From CAXBDP01 sp963974465 (GTDB lineage: Bacteria; Bacteroidota; Bacteroidia; Cytophagales; Cyclobacteriaceae), in the NCBI GenBank assembly GCA_049340005.1, contig JBMPIY010000003.1: DNA of 64,000 bases; one strand, given 5' to 3'. The notes below the pieces were generated by a model. That model was not told the origin of the DNA, searched no databases, and saw only the letters and a list, made by a program, of their open reading frames with translations. Both the position numbers and the translations under genes were made by a program. Positions within the stretch are counted from its first letter, which is position 1. Each line of letters opens with the position of its first letter. Positions 9,525 through 19,239 of this stretch are shown here, piece by piece.

Positions 9525-11969
9525 CTAGATTAATTTTCGCCATTTGGCCAAGCTAGTAATACTAAATGTGGCGAATGACACAACCGTTATGCTACTCAAT
9601 GGCATAAGTATAGCAGCAAAAATGGGAGTTAGGTTCCCGGTAACGGCGAAGGCCAAGCCTACAATATTGTACAGAAATGAAATGCCAAATGCAGTATAGA
9701 TAATGCGCTTGCCTATTTTGCTAAAAGAAAGTAAGTCAGGCAGCAAATGGAGTTTTTTTCCATCGAGGATGGCATCACTTGCCGGCGTAAATGTATTTAC
9801 ATCGTCGCTAATGGCGATGCCGGCATGGCTACTTCTTAAGGCTATTCCATCATTGAGGCCATCGCCAATCATTGCTACTTTATTTCCAGCACTCTTTTTA
9901 GCAATGATGTATTTCTCCTTATCACCTGGAGTTTGTTTAAAAAACATAGGTGTAGCAGCTGGGAAAATCCCTTCAAGTTCTTTCCTCTGCTGATCCGTAT
10001 CTCCAGAAATTAGCGAGAGACGATAGTTTGCATTCAAATGTGCGATCGTGTCTTTTATGTTTTTTCGGTATTCTGCTTTGATCACAAATCGGCCTTTGAG
10101 TTCGCCATTGATGGCAAGCCATACTTCGCTACCAGAAATTGACTGCTGTGCTTGTATATCCCTAATTCCGTGATTTTGCAAAAAGGTTGCTGAGCCTAGA
10201 AGAAGTTCATTTGTACCAATTAGTGCTTTTATTCCAAGTCCGGGCAGCTCAGCATAATTAGAAAGTTGGCTACTTTTGGATGGTGCTAGTTTTAGGAAAT
10301 CAAGAATTTGTCGGCTGAGAATATGCGTCGATTGGCTAGTCAATAGCGCGACCAATTTCTTGTCTTCCTCAGTCAATTCAGCTCCTTCGAAGCTTACTTT
10401 GTTTTTGCCAGTCTGCGTGATGGTGCCAGTTTTGTCGAAAACCAATTCATTAATATCTGCTAAGGTTTCTACCACTAAGGCATTTTTGAGGTAGAATCCA
10501 TTGCGACCAAATACGCGCATTACGTTACCTAAAGTAAAAGGCGTGGCCATCGACAACGCACATGGACAAGCCACAATCAATACAGCCGAGAAGGCATTGA
10601 GCGCTTTTGAGCTATCAAAAACCAACCAATAGGCCAATGCTGCAAATGCTATAAATAGCACTACGATAGTGAAATTTTTGCTAATCTTATTGATGGTGGC
10701 TTCTTTGCTCAAATCGGCCTTTTCTTCACCGGCTTCATTCCAAAGGCTCGTTAGGTAGCTTTGCGAGACGGGTTTTATCACTTCTAATCGGACTTGTGAG
10801 CCCATTTGCCTACCTCCCGCATATATCAACTCCCCTCGGCCAACTTTCATCGGTTCTATTTCGCCTGAAACGAAACTGTAATCGATACGAGCGTCACCTT
10901 CTATCAATCTACTATCCGCTGGTATTAACTCTTGATTTCTGATCATAATATGATCGCCGCAATCGAGGTCATTTATAGGTGTAGAAATTATTTCTCCTTT
11001 TATCCATTTACCCACAGCCACTGGGAAATAGGCCTTGTAATCCCGCTCAAAAGACAGGCTTTCGTATGTTCTACTTTGAAACCATCTACCTACCAAAAGA
11101 AAAAACAACAAGCCAGCCAATGAATCGAAATAGCCTGCCCCCGTATTTGAAAGCAGCTCATAAGTGCTTCGGAAAAATAATGCAACGATTCCCAATACAA
11201 TGGGGAAATCGATATTGATAAAGCCTTTTCGCAATGCTTTAAAGGCAGATTCATAATATGGCGTGGCACAAAAAAGAACTACGGGAAGAGCCAAAGCTAA
11301 ATTTAGGTAGCCAATAAATACACGAATTGATTCATCGCTAAGTCCTTCGAAGCCAAAATATTCCGGAAAACTTAGAAGCATAATATTGCCAAAGCAAAAG
11401 CCGGCCACGCCTACACGTAATACCAATCCATTGCTGATCTTTTTCCCTTTTTTTCCTTCATAATCTTGCAAGGAAAATTCGGGTTCATAGCCAATGGTTG
11501 TGAGAAGTTCCGCAATTTGCTTTAAGCTAGTTTCCTGCGGATTGTAATCTAGTCTGAGCTCTTTGCTAAGGAAATTAACGCGGGAGGATATAATTCCCTC
11601 ACTAAGTTTTGCGAGGTTCTCGAGTAGCCAAATGCATGAGCTACAATGAATTGCTGGTAATGAAAGACGTACTTTCTCTCTATCGTCCGAGGCAAAGTCA
11701 AGCAGTTTTGATTTGATGTCAGCATTATCCAAATAATCGAATTTTCCTTCGAACTGTCTAGCTTTTAGCCTGATGCCGGGATTTTTTTCAAGATCGTAAT
11801 ATTCACAAAGATCATTTTCGCTTAGGATTTCATATACAGTTTGGCAACCAAGGCAACAAAAGTCCTTGTCATGTATATGAATATGCTCATCTTCGATTGG
11901 GCCTCCACAATGATAGCATTCAGTAGCTACAAGTTTCTGCACGGGTTTTTCTTCCACCTCAATTGCCAT
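9525..11969 (-). CDS. ccoI: Copper-translocating P-type ATPase, CcoI type
   Basis: This 814-residue P1B-type ATPase should export copper for assembly of the cbb3 oxidase binuclear centre. It has an N-terminal cysteine-rich module (C18, C21, then CCLGC near 38-42), a heavy-metal-associated domain with HCSSC near residue 108, eight predicted TM helices, the metal-binding CPC motif at 468-470, the phosphorylation site DKTGT at 512 and the GDGLNDG hinge. The cysteine-rich N-terminus and the adjacent ccoS separate it from a CopA exporter. Two octamer copies fall within it. It is divergently transcribed from the Spy-like gene, with 187 bp between them. Confidence 0.93.
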   Translation of the reverse strand: MAIEVEEKPVQKLVATECYHCGGPIEDEHIHIHDKDFCCLGCQTVYEILSENDLCEYYDLEKNPGIRLKARQFEGKFDYLDNADIKSKLLDFASDDREKVRLSLPAIHCSSCIWLLENLAKLSEGIISSRVNFLSKELRLDYNPQETSLKQIAELLTTIGYEPEFSLQDYEGKKGKKISNGLVLRVGVAGFCFGNIMLLSFPEYFGFEGLSDESIRVFIGYLNLALALPVVLFCATPYYESAFKALRKGFINIDFPIVLGIVALFFRSTYELLSNTGAGYFDSLAGLLFFLLVGRWFQSRTYESLSFERDYKAYFPVAVGKWIKGEIISTPINDLDCGDHIMIRNQELIPADSRLIEGDARIDYSFVSGEIEPMKVGRGELIYAGGRQMGSQVRLEVIKPVSQSYLTSLWNEAGEEKADLSKEATINKISKNFTIVVLFIAFAALAYWLVFDSSKALNAFSAVLIVACPCALSMATPFTLGNVMRVFGRNGFYLKNALVVETLADINELVFDKTGTITQTGKNKVSFEGAELTEEDKKLVALLTSQSTHILSRQILDFLKLAPSKSSQLSNYAELPGLGIKALIGTNELLLGSATFLQNHGIRDIQAQQSISGSEVWLAINGELKGRFVIKAEYRKNIKDTIAHLNANYRLSLISGDTDQQRKELEGIFPAATPMFFKQTPGDKEKYIIAKKSAGNKVAMIGDGLNDGIALRSSHAGIAISDDVNTFTPASDAILDGKKLHLLPDLLSFSKIGKRIIYTAFGISFLYNIVGLAFAVTGNLTPIFAAILMPLSSITVVSFATFSITSLAKWRKLI

Positions 11970-12156
11970 GTTGATCGAATCATAAATTAGTGATGCAAAG
12001 ATGCAGATGCAAGCTATCCGAAAATATGATATTGGTCAGCAATTGTGATTTGCTGTATAAATGCTTGAAAGTTAAATATTTCTAAGGCTGATTAAACTAT
12101 GTCATAGCATTTGCAATCAAAGCATTGTGATTTGGAAAAACTAAACAAAAAATAAT

Positions 12157-12693
12157 ATGAGAAAGCAAATGATTTTCACTTTGGCATTACTGTTTGTAAG
12201 CCTAGTGAGTGCAGATCTAATGGCACAAAAAGTAGGTGCTGAAAACCAACAAGAAAGACAAAGACCAATGATGCAAAATCGAATGCAGCAAGGTCAAGGT
12301 CAGCGGGCAATGAATGTCTTTACTGAAGAGCAAAAAGAAGCAATGAAGCAGCTTAGGCTTGAGCATTTGGAAGCGACTACTCCGTTGAGAAATGAATTGA
12401 ATGAATTGCGTGCTAGTCAGAAAAGCCTGATGGCAAGCGAAAGTCCAGATCAAGGACAAATCAATGCGGTAATTGATAGAATTACTCAGATTAATGGTCA
12501 ATTGCTAAAAGAGAGAGCAGCGCAGCAGATTGAGTTTAGAGCATTGCTTACAGATGAGCAAAGAATTAAAATGGATGCTATGCGTGCAAATCGTGGCGAA
12601 AGAGGTGCTAAAATGCGCCAAGGACAGCAAGGAAGAAGGCAATCTGAAGGTCGCCGTTCGATGGCACCAAGAAGGCCAATGAGAGATAGATAG
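12157..12693 (+). CDS. Spy/CpxP-like periplasmic protein
   Basis: This 178-residue protein has a signal peptide ending near VSADLMAQ (residue 24). The Q/M/R-rich linker that follows leads into a helical hairpin domain with two TEEQ/TDEQR motifs (LT-x-x-Q-like, FTEEQKEAMKQLR and LLTDEQRIKM). It ends in a basic Arg/Gly tail. This is the layout of Spy/CpxP-type chaperones and the related CnrR-like metal-stress proteins. It should sit in the periplasm and buffer misfolded proteins. Divergence from a copper ATPase gene is suggestive of an envelope or copper stress role, but that is inference. A strong terminator follows. Confidence 0.72.
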   Translation: MRKQMIFTLALLFVSLVSADLMAQKVGAENQQERQRPMMQNRMQQGQGQRAMNVFTEEQKEAMKQLRLEHLEATTPLRNELNELRASQKSLMASESPDQGQINAVIDRITQINGQLLKERAAQQIEFRALLTDEQRIKMDAMRANRGERGAKMRQGQQGRRQSEGRRSMAPRRPMRDR

Positions 12694-12709
12694 GTTTATG
12701 CCATTAAAT

Positions 12710-12747
12710 AAAAATGCCCTCTGATAAATTTCAGAGGGCATTTTTAT
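12710..12747. terminator. Bidirectional intrinsic terminator
   Basis: The 15-bp perfect arms AAAAATGCCCTCTGA (12710-12724) and TCAGAGGGCATTTTT (12731-12745) enclose a 6-base loop and have A/T tracts on both sides. It lies between two convergent genes and can serve both. Confidence 0.92.
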
Positions 12748-12766
12748 TATTTAAATATGTCGATCC

Positions 12767-15268
12767 TTATTTAGGATCTAAGATATTATCAATTCTTACA
12801 ATCAAGTCATCCACATGTATTTGGCTCATACGATCACCAAATCTAGCACGTGCATTTCTTAGGTTCGTTTGAAGTGTTTTCAATTCAGCTCTTGAAATAG
12901 CTGGAATATCAGATTGGCTAGTGTTGATTGCAGTACCACCACCGAAGAAACCTCCCGCAGCTGGTTGTTCAGCCTTAACAAGGGTTTCTAATCTTTCAAT
13001 ATGCGCACGTTGCAATGCTCTTCTGTAAGGGTCTATAGTAGTTCCATTGGAAAGTTCAGACCAAATACCACTACGTAAGTCAGCATATAAGTCAGTCATT
13101 GTGTAAGCATTTGCTCCGTTTAGCGTTTGGTTTTCAATCATTCTACCAAGACGACGTGGCTCTAGAATAGAAGATAAAGTGCCTGTTTGCAATCCGCGAA
13201 CTCTCTCTTGAATACCAAAATCTTGAGTTTTGGAAATGATATCCTTATCGATCATCCAAGTTGGCGTTTTGAATAATTGCTCATTCAAGAATGCTACGGC
13301 TCTTTTTTGAGTGTCTTTAGAAGCGTGAGTATATACAGCACCTTCTTCATCGTACGTTTTGTACACTTCATACACACCACCGATATTTGTGCGAACATGA
13401 CCCATGTAACGACCAAATTGAGTAGCAACTTGACCATACATTTCTTCTAGATCGCTGTAATCTTTACCATCTTCTTGTGTCCATTCGATAAGGTTTGGAA
13501 CAATTCTCTTCAAGTTGGCAATACCATAAGTACTCGCTTTCATGGCATCATCACCCAAATCTTCAGACTGTGCACTTGGATCATTAGGATTGCCTTGACG
13601 ACCATAACGGTACGCTGGGGCACCTTTTTTGTCAAGAATCCACTGATTTAATGTAGGCACTTCTTCTTCAGGAGTGTTTGCATCCAATATTGGTCTATAG
13701 CCCCATGACACTGAAAATTCATCATATTCACCAATTTTGGCCAATAAGTTCACATCATCACCTGGCTGAGCGATGTAGTTGAATCTAGCATAATCCATAA
13801 TTGATGGAGCAGTACCTCTGTCTTTAGTAAATGTAGACGAACGAAGACTATCTACAGGGTATGCATGGCTAGCTGAGAAATTGTGTGGTAGGCCTAAAGT
13901 ATGGCCAACCTCATGAGATGAAACGAAACGAACCAAATCGCCCATTACCTCATCCTTGAATTTTACAGAACGAGCTTCAGGGTTTACTGCTGCTGTTTGG
14001 ATAAAATACCAGTTACGAACCAAGTTCATTACGTTGTGGTACCAACCAATATGAGATTCCATAATTTCGCCTGATCTTGGATCAGAAACGTGTGGGCCAT
14101 AAGCATTCTGAATATCAGAAGCGAAATAGCGAATTACTGAATATCTTGAATCATCCACATCCCACTCAGGATCTTCTTCAGGTGTAGGAGGGTCTAGTGC
14201 ATAAATTGCATTTTTGAAACCAGCAGCTTCAAAAGCTACTTGCCAATCATCCACACCTTGCTTTAGGAATGGTCTCCATTTTTCTGGAGTAGCTGGGTCA
14301 ATGTAGAAAATAATTGGTTTTACAGGCTCAACTAGTTCGCCTCTTTTGAATTTCTCCTCATCACCAGGCTTCACTTCAAGTCTCCATCTGTCCAAATACC
14401 TTCTAGTTTCAGCTTTTTGTGCATCAAGACCAAAATCTACCTGACGTGTTGTAAACCAACCAACCCTTTGATCTGCAATACGCGGCATCATTGGAACGGC
14501 AGGTAATAATAACATAGAGTTATTGATCTCAATTGAAATTGAGTTATTGCTTCTATTTGAAGGAGGCTCGGATGCGTTATAAGTTTTTACGTGTCTTATC
14601 TCAAGGTTTTCAGGGAAACTCTTTAAAAATTCAACGTATGAACGTGATGCGTCTAATGAGGTAACTCTATATTGAGTACGTCTATTTCCAGGCATACCGA
14701 AAGGACGTGTATCTTTTTCCCACAGATCTGTTACGTCAATTACGATAGTTTCTTCACCTTCACCTAAAGCTTTGATATCAAAAATACCAACGATAGGTTC
14801 AAAGTTTGAGTTTTTAACGGAAGTTGATATTGGTAATGAATCATTCGCAACATTTTGGTAAGAAACTTCTCTCAAGGTGATTTTATCATCTTTCAAGCGT
14901 TCCCATCTTAGCACTTGGCTATTGATTTGTTCACCACCATAACCAATACCTGTAGCAGTTTTGGCAATTCTAGACACCATTAGCATATCTCTGCCCAATA
15001 AGCGAACTGGGATTTCAAAGAAATATTTTTTGTCTAAATAGTGAACATCAAACATTCCGTTATCCGTAACTGCCTCATCAGTAATTACTTCTTTGTAAGG
15101 TTTGATGCCATTTTTGTTAGCAGCAGGCTTAGCTGGTGCTGTAGCAGCAGGGGGCGTCTCGGCCTGCTGATTTCTGTTTCGGCGATTTTGGGCATCTGCA
15201 TCTAATGCAGAAGAACCCACAATCATAGCCGCCGCTACAATCATTGCCGACATTCTAATTCTCGTCAT
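12767..15268 (-). CDS. Secreted zinc-dependent metalloprotease (DUF5117/DUF4953 type)
   Basis: This 833-residue protein has an N-terminal signal peptide (residues 1-27, ending SSALDADAQ), a Q/A/P-rich linker, an N-terminal DUF5117-like domain and a metzincin catalytic domain. The zinc motif HEVGHTLGLPHNF has H452, E453 and H456, and a GLPHN extension that provides the third ligand region. Such proteins are common in Bacteroidota and are assigned to zinc-dependent metalloproteases of unknown substrate. It probably acts in the periplasm or outside the cell. Length is typical for the family. An octamer copy lies at 12951. It is transcribed alone, towards the shared terminator. Confidence 0.88.
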   Translation of the reverse strand: MTRIRMSAMIVAAAMIVGSSALDADAQNRRNRNQQAETPPAATAPAKPAANKNGIKPYKEVITDEAVTDNGMFDVHYLDKKYFFEIPVRLLGRDMLMVSRIAKTATGIGYGGEQINSQVLRWERLKDDKITLREVSYQNVANDSLPISTSVKNSNFEPIVGIFDIKALGEGEETIVIDVTDLWEKDTRPFGMPGNRRTQYRVTSLDASRSYVEFLKSFPENLEIRHVKTYNASEPPSNRSNNSISIEINNSMLLLPAVPMMPRIADQRVGWFTTRQVDFGLDAQKAETRRYLDRWRLEVKPGDEEKFKRGELVEPVKPIIFYIDPATPEKWRPFLKQGVDDWQVAFEAAGFKNAIYALDPPTPEEDPEWDVDDSRYSVIRYFASDIQNAYGPHVSDPRSGEIMESHIGWYHNVMNLVRNWYFIQTAAVNPEARSVKFKDEVMGDLVRFVSSHEVGHTLGLPHNFSASHAYPVDSLRSSTFTKDRGTAPSIMDYARFNYIAQPGDDVNLLAKIGEYDEFSVSWGYRPILDANTPEEEVPTLNQWILDKKGAPAYRYGRQGNPNDPSAQSEDLGDDAMKASTYGIANLKRIVPNLIEWTQEDGKDYSDLEEMYGQVATQFGRYMGHVRTNIGGVYEVYKTYDEEGAVYTHASKDTQKRAVAFLNEQLFKTPTWMIDKDIISKTQDFGIQERVRGLQTGTLSSILEPRRLGRMIENQTLNGANAYTMTDLYADLRSGIWSELSNGTTIDPYRRALQRAHIERLETLVKAEQPAAGGFFGGGTAINTSQSDIPAISRAELKTLQTNLRNARARFGDRMSQIHVDDLIVRIDNILDPK

Positions 15269-15391
15269 TCGTGTTTATGGTTTGTCTGTTTTTAAAATAA
15301 TAGGAAGCCAAATTAGGTTTTTTAATGTGATTTTTACTAACAATTTTAATATAAATGGCTTTTAAAGAGGAAATATTTGTATATATAACCA

Positions 15392-16492
15392 ATGAACGTA
15401 AATGTGAAAAATGTGGTAATTATCGGCGCAGGACTTTCGGGTCTTACAGCAGCCATATTATTAGCTCGAAAAGGGCGGGAGGTTACTCTATTTGAGAAGA
15501 AAAGATTTCCATTTCATAGAGTCTGCGGAGAGTATATTTCCAACGAAGCAAAACCCTTTTTGGAGCGAGAGAATTTATTACCTTCAGATATTGAACTTCC
15601 TAATATCACAAATTTTGAGTTTAGCAATTCCAAGGGGAAGGGCTTTCAGATTCCACTAGATTTGGGTGGTTTCGGTATTAGTAGATACCTCTTAGACATG
15701 CATTTATGGGACATTGCGAAAAAGGAAGGTGTCAATTGCCGTGAACTTACAGATGTAATTAAATTGGAATTTAAGGATCAAACTTTTGATCTAACACTTT
15801 CAGATAATTCAATTCTCACAGCCAAGCATGTACTTGGAGCATTTGGAAAGAAATCCAGACTTGATAATGTATTGTCACGCTCTTTCCTAAATGCAGAAGC
15901 TCCATACATTGGGGTGAAATATCATATCAAAGCCAAATTCCCTTCTGATAAGGTCGCTCTGCATAATTTCAATGGAGGCTATTGCGGAGTAAGTTCGATC
16001 GAATCAGGCAAAACAAATTTGTGCTATCTAGCTCATCGCAAGGATCTAAAGGCTCAAGGTAGTATTAGATCAATGGAGGAAGCCTTACTTTTTCAAAATC
16101 CACATCTTAAAAAGCTATTTCAAGAGAGTGAGTTTTTATTTGATCAACCAGAGGTTATCAATGCCTTTACATTCGCCAGCAAAGAACCTATCGAAAATCA
16201 TGTGTTGATAATTGGCGATGCAGCAGGTTTGATTACGCCTCTTTGTGGTAATGGAATGTCTATTGCCATTCGATCAGGTAAAATGGCAGCGGAAAGCCTG
16301 CTAAATTTTTCAGACAGATCAGCGATTGAAAAAGACTATAAAACTGAGTGGACAAAAGAATTTGCCTTTAGACTTAAAGCTGGTAGAGCTATTCAAAGGA
16401 TGTTCGGCAATAATCTAACAAGCAGTTTGGCTGCAAAAATGCCATTTTTAGGAAAAATGCTAATGCCTTTGACTCATGGGAAGACCTTTTAA
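15392..16492 (+). CDS. FAD-dependent oxidoreductase, geranylgeranyl-reductase-like
   Basis: This 366-residue flavoprotein opens with the dinucleotide-binding motif G12-x-G14-x-x-G17 followed by LLARKGREVTLFEKK. The mid-protein motif GDAAGLITPLCGNGMS is typical of group A flavin monooxygenases and geranylgeranyl reductases. Family members hydroxylate aromatic rings or reduce isoprenoid double bonds. Its neighbours (UbiA prenyltransferase, type III PKS, methyltransferase) suggest it tailors a polyketide-derived, possibly prenylated product. The octamer at 15475 encodes the RE of KGREV. It is a + strand single gene that converges with the UbiA gene, 25 bp apart. Confidence 0.8.
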   Translation: MNVNVKNVVIIGAGLSGLTAAILLARKGREVTLFEKKRFPFHRVCGEYISNEAKPFLERENLLPSDIELPNITNFEFSNSKGKGFQIPLDLGGFGISRYLLDMHLWDIAKKEGVNCRELTDVIKLEFKDQTFDLTLSDNSILTAKHVLGAFGKKSRLDNVLSRSFLNAEAPYIGVKYHIKAKFPSDKVALHNFNGGYCGVSSIESGKTNLCYLAHRKDLKAQGSIRSMEEALLFQNPHLKKLFQESEFLFDQPEVINAFTFASKEPIENHVLIIGDAAGLITPLCGNGMSIAIRSGKMAAESLLNFSDRSAIEKDYKTEWTKEFAFRLKAGRAIQRMFGNNLTSSLAAKMPFLGKMLMPLTHGKTF

Positions 16493-16517
16493 AGATTCGA
16501 AATTTATGGATATTAAC

Positions 16518-17402
16518 TTAGAAAACTTGCCCAACATTAGTGCGATCAAGCCAAAACCAAATAAAAAAAGCATTGAGACAAATAGCTGATACGAAATTCA
16601 TCCACATCGTCCATTTGTAGGAGGCATATTTAGGTCGGTGACGAACCATCAAATACCACAACCCAAAGAAGAGGATAATTGGTGCTAAGAAAAATTGAAA
16701 GACCAATGCATATTTACTATTGTGGTAATGGTTAAAGTAAAAGATAAATCCTAAATCAGCGATGAGAAACATACCTGCTGCAAATCGAAATGTGCCTTTG
16801 ATGCCTAGCAATTGACTAATGGTGATATCTCCCCGCTTTTTGTCCTCATCGTGCTGGTAAACCTGAGTAATAGGAAATGAGCCCCATAGGATGACAGAGC
16901 AAAGCAATGCTGGCGCTATTATTTGAGGCCTCAGAGCCAATTCCAATGAATAGCCATTTATACCAATATAAGCAGTGATAAATGTATAAAAACCTTGAAA
17001 GAGGCCTGCCGCCATCCAACCATACCAAGGGTATTTTTTTAGCCTTACCCAAGGATGACTATAGGCTCTCGAAATTAAGATATATCCTAAAACCAATAAA
17101 GCGAACGTGAGACCAATTTTATCGTATGATAGATACAATGCAGCAATATCTAGCACCGTTGCCGCCCAATACAACCCTAGGTTTACTTTAGGAGGATTTT
17201 TAAGTAAGCCGATACTTTTTTCATCTTTGTCAAAATAAGAATTGAAAGCGTTGCTTGCTGGATATACCAATAGGTGAAAAATTAAAAACACCCATAATAT
17301 TCCATTTTCGGTGAAATTTGGTGAAATCGCTAAAGCAAAAAAGAATACTGGCATCAACAAAATGGAAAAGGGAATTCTCAGATGCAAAAGAATAGACTTC
17401 AT
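16518..17402 (-). CDS. UbiA-family prenyltransferase
   Basis: This membrane protein of about 294 residues has eight or nine hydrophobic helices. The two UbiA aspartate-rich motifs are visible: NSYFDKDE near residue 54, and QVYQHDEDKKRGD in the second half. Both bind the Mg-diphosphate of a prenyl donor. UbiA enzymes transfer polyprenyl groups to aromatic or other acceptors at the membrane. I use the ATG at 17402 rather than a TTG two codons upstream. The start lies 39 bp from the divergent type III PKS start. The acceptor may be the product of that PKS, but this is inference from context only. Confidence 0.85.
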   Translation of the reverse strand: MKSILLHLRIPFSILLMPVFFFALAISPNFTENGILWVFLIFHLLVYPASNAFNSYFDKDEKSIGLLKNPPKVNLGLYWAATVLDIAALYLSYDKIGLTFALLVLGYILISRAYSHPWVRLKKYPWYGWMAAGLFQGFYTFITAYIGINGYSLELALRPQIIAPALLCSVILWGSFPITQVYQHDEDKKRGDITISQLLGIKGTFRFAAGMFLIADLGFIFYFNHYHNSKYALVFQFFLAPIILFFGLWYLMVRHRPKYASYKWTMWMNFVSAICLNAFFIWFWLDRTNVGQVF

Positions 17403-17441
17403 AGACAAACAAGTTATGGTTTTTTTGTTTAATATAACATT

Positions 17442-18527
17442 ATGCCAGCATACTTAACTGCACTTGGAACGTCCCTCCCACCTTTTGGTTTTTCACAAAG
17501 AGACCTTTTAGATTTTATGATCAAGGCGCATGAACTTTCCGCTTATGAGGCGCATCAATTATCAGTTTTGTATAGAGCAAGTGGCATTCAAAAAAGGCAC
17601 TCCGTTTTGGCTGATTTCGGTCAAAAAAGTGAAGATCAAACATTTTTTCCCAACAATAAATCACTCGAACCCTTTCCTCATACTAGAAAGCGGATGGACA
17701 CTTATTTCGAGAATGCCCTCCCGCTTAGTTTGAATGCAATAGAAAGCGGGAGGATAAATACCGAAGGAATCACGCACTTGATTACAGTGACCTGTACTGG
17801 TTTGCAAGCGCCAGGTCTTGATATCCAACTCTTAAGTCATCTCCATATTGAGCAAGGTGTCGAACGATATGGAATTCAGTTTATGGGTTGCTATGCAGCT
17901 ATTCCAGCACTCCGCTTAGCAAAATCCCTCTGTGAAAGTAAGCCTGGCAGCAAAGTATTAATCGTTTGCTTGGAGCTATGCACCCTACATTTCCAAAAGG
18001 AACCTACAGCGGATAATTTACTTGCCAATTGCTTATTTGCAGATGGTTGTGCAGCTGCTTTGGTTTCAGCTAATAAGGGCACAGATGCTTGTTTCGAGAT
18101 AATGGATTCCTTTTCAGCCATAATTGACGAAGGGAAAGATGATATGGCTTGGCATGCAGGCATTTTCGGTTTCGAGATGAAGCTCAGCCAGCAGATACCA
18201 GCCATTTTACAAAAGCATATTGTTAAGTTGCGTGGGTCATTAGAAGCTGCGCTAGGAATGGAAATAGATACTAATTGGGAGTTTGCAATTCATCCTGGAG
18301 GCAAAGGAATTGTAGAAAGTATTGGACGAGCATTTGAATTGGAGAAGGAAAAATTGATCTCCTCACTAAAAGTGCTTCGTGAACATGGGAACATGAGCTC
18401 TCCTACAATCTTATTTGTATTGAAGGAATTTATGAATATGGGTTTCCGAGAAAATAAAGAAATCCTCAGTTTGGCCTTTGGTCCAGGGTTGAGTTTCGAA
18501 GCACTTCATTTAACTTATCATGCCTGA
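17442..18527 (+). CDS. Type III polyketide synthase (chalcone/stilbene synthase family)
   Basis: This 361-residue ketosynthase has the catalytic triad C150 (in MGCYAA), H284 (in HPGG) and N317 (in GNMSSPT), with spacing like plant chalcone synthase. It extends an acyl-CoA starter with malonyl-CoA and cyclises the chain, giving alkylpyrones, alkylresorcinols or similar aromatic lipids. The length is slightly short of plant enzymes, as usual for bacteria. It overlaps the methyltransferase gene by 8 bp, so the two are translated together. Two octamer copies in opposite orientation (17717 and 17746) form an inverted pair inside the gene. Starter and product are unknown. Confidence 0.93.
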   Translation: MPAYLTALGTSLPPFGFSQRDLLDFMIKAHELSAYEAHQLSVLYRASGIQKRHSVLADFGQKSEDQTFFPNNKSLEPFPHTRKRMDTYFENALPLSLNAIESGRINTEGITHLITVTCTGLQAPGLDIQLLSHLHIEQGVERYGIQFMGCYAAIPALRLAKSLCESKPGSKVLIVCLELCTLHFQKEPTADNLLANCLFADGCAAALVSANKGTDACFEIMDSFSAIIDEGKDDMAWHAGIFGFEMKLSQQIPAILQKHIVKLRGSLEAALGMEIDTNWEFAIHPGGKGIVESIGRAFELEKEKLISSLKVLREHGNMSSPTILFVLKEFMNMGFRENKEILSLAFGPGLSFEALHLTYHA

Positions 18528-19239
18528 TTTTAGCCAAAGGTCATATCAAGCAGAAATAATGGATGACCTTGAGGCGGGAGGAGAAGATTTGTTGCAGGCG
18601 CTGCGTGAATTGGAAACCATCAACACTTGGCTTGGAGGTCATGATTTGACACTCGCAGGTTTAAATAAAATCATAGCGAAACATCCTCTGAAAAGAGATT
18701 GGGTAATTGTAGATGCAGGCTGTGGAAGAGGAGATAGTCTTTTACATATTGCCAAATGGTGTCGAGCAGAAAAGCTAAAAGTACAGCTTATTGGAATTGA
18801 CGCCAATCCACATATAATCGAGGAAGCTGAAAAACATTGTCAAGCATGGCCAGAAATTTCCTTTATGGTTCTTGATGTGTTTTCTGCTGAAATGGCTAAT
18901 CTCAAAGCTGATATTACCTGCTGCACATTGTTTACCCATCATTTTACTAAGGATCAACTAATCCAACTTTATAAGCAATTCCATCAGATATCAGAAATTG
19001 CCTTTTTGATTAATGATCTGCAGCGGCATCCTTTGGCATATTATTCTATTAATTTACTTACCAGTTTGTTCTCAAAATCCAAGATGGTGAAAAATGATGC
19101 GAGACTTTCTGTATTGAGAAGTTTCTATAAAAATGAATTGCAAGAGCTAATGGAAAAAGCTGCAATCAAAAAATTCAGCATCAAATGGAAATGGGCATTT
19201 AGATGGGAGGTAATTGCTTGGTCAAAATGGATCAATTAA
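18520..19239 (+). CDS. Class I SAM-dependent methyltransferase
   Basis: This 239-residue protein has the SAM-binding motif I VDAGCGRGD at residues 64-72 and a following acidic residue in LIGIDANP. The fold is a class I Rossmann methyltransferase. Its start overlaps the end of the type III PKS gene by 8 bp, so it most likely methylates the polyketide product. The octamer at 18574 encodes A-G-G near residue 20. Its 3' end overlaps the convergent regulator gene by 8 bp. The substrate is inferred from context. Confidence 0.85.
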   Translation: MPDFSQRSYQAEIMDDLEAGGEDLLQALRELETINTWLGGHDLTLAGLNKIIAKHPLKRDWVIVDAGCGRGDSLLHIAKWCRAEKLKVQLIGIDANPHIIEEAEKHCQAWPEISFMVLDVFSAEMANLKADITCCTLFTHHFTKDQLIQLYKQFHQISEIAFLINDLQRHPLAYYSINLLTSLFSKSKMVKNDARLSVLRSFYKNELQELMEKAAIKKFSIKWKWAFRWEVIAWSKWIN

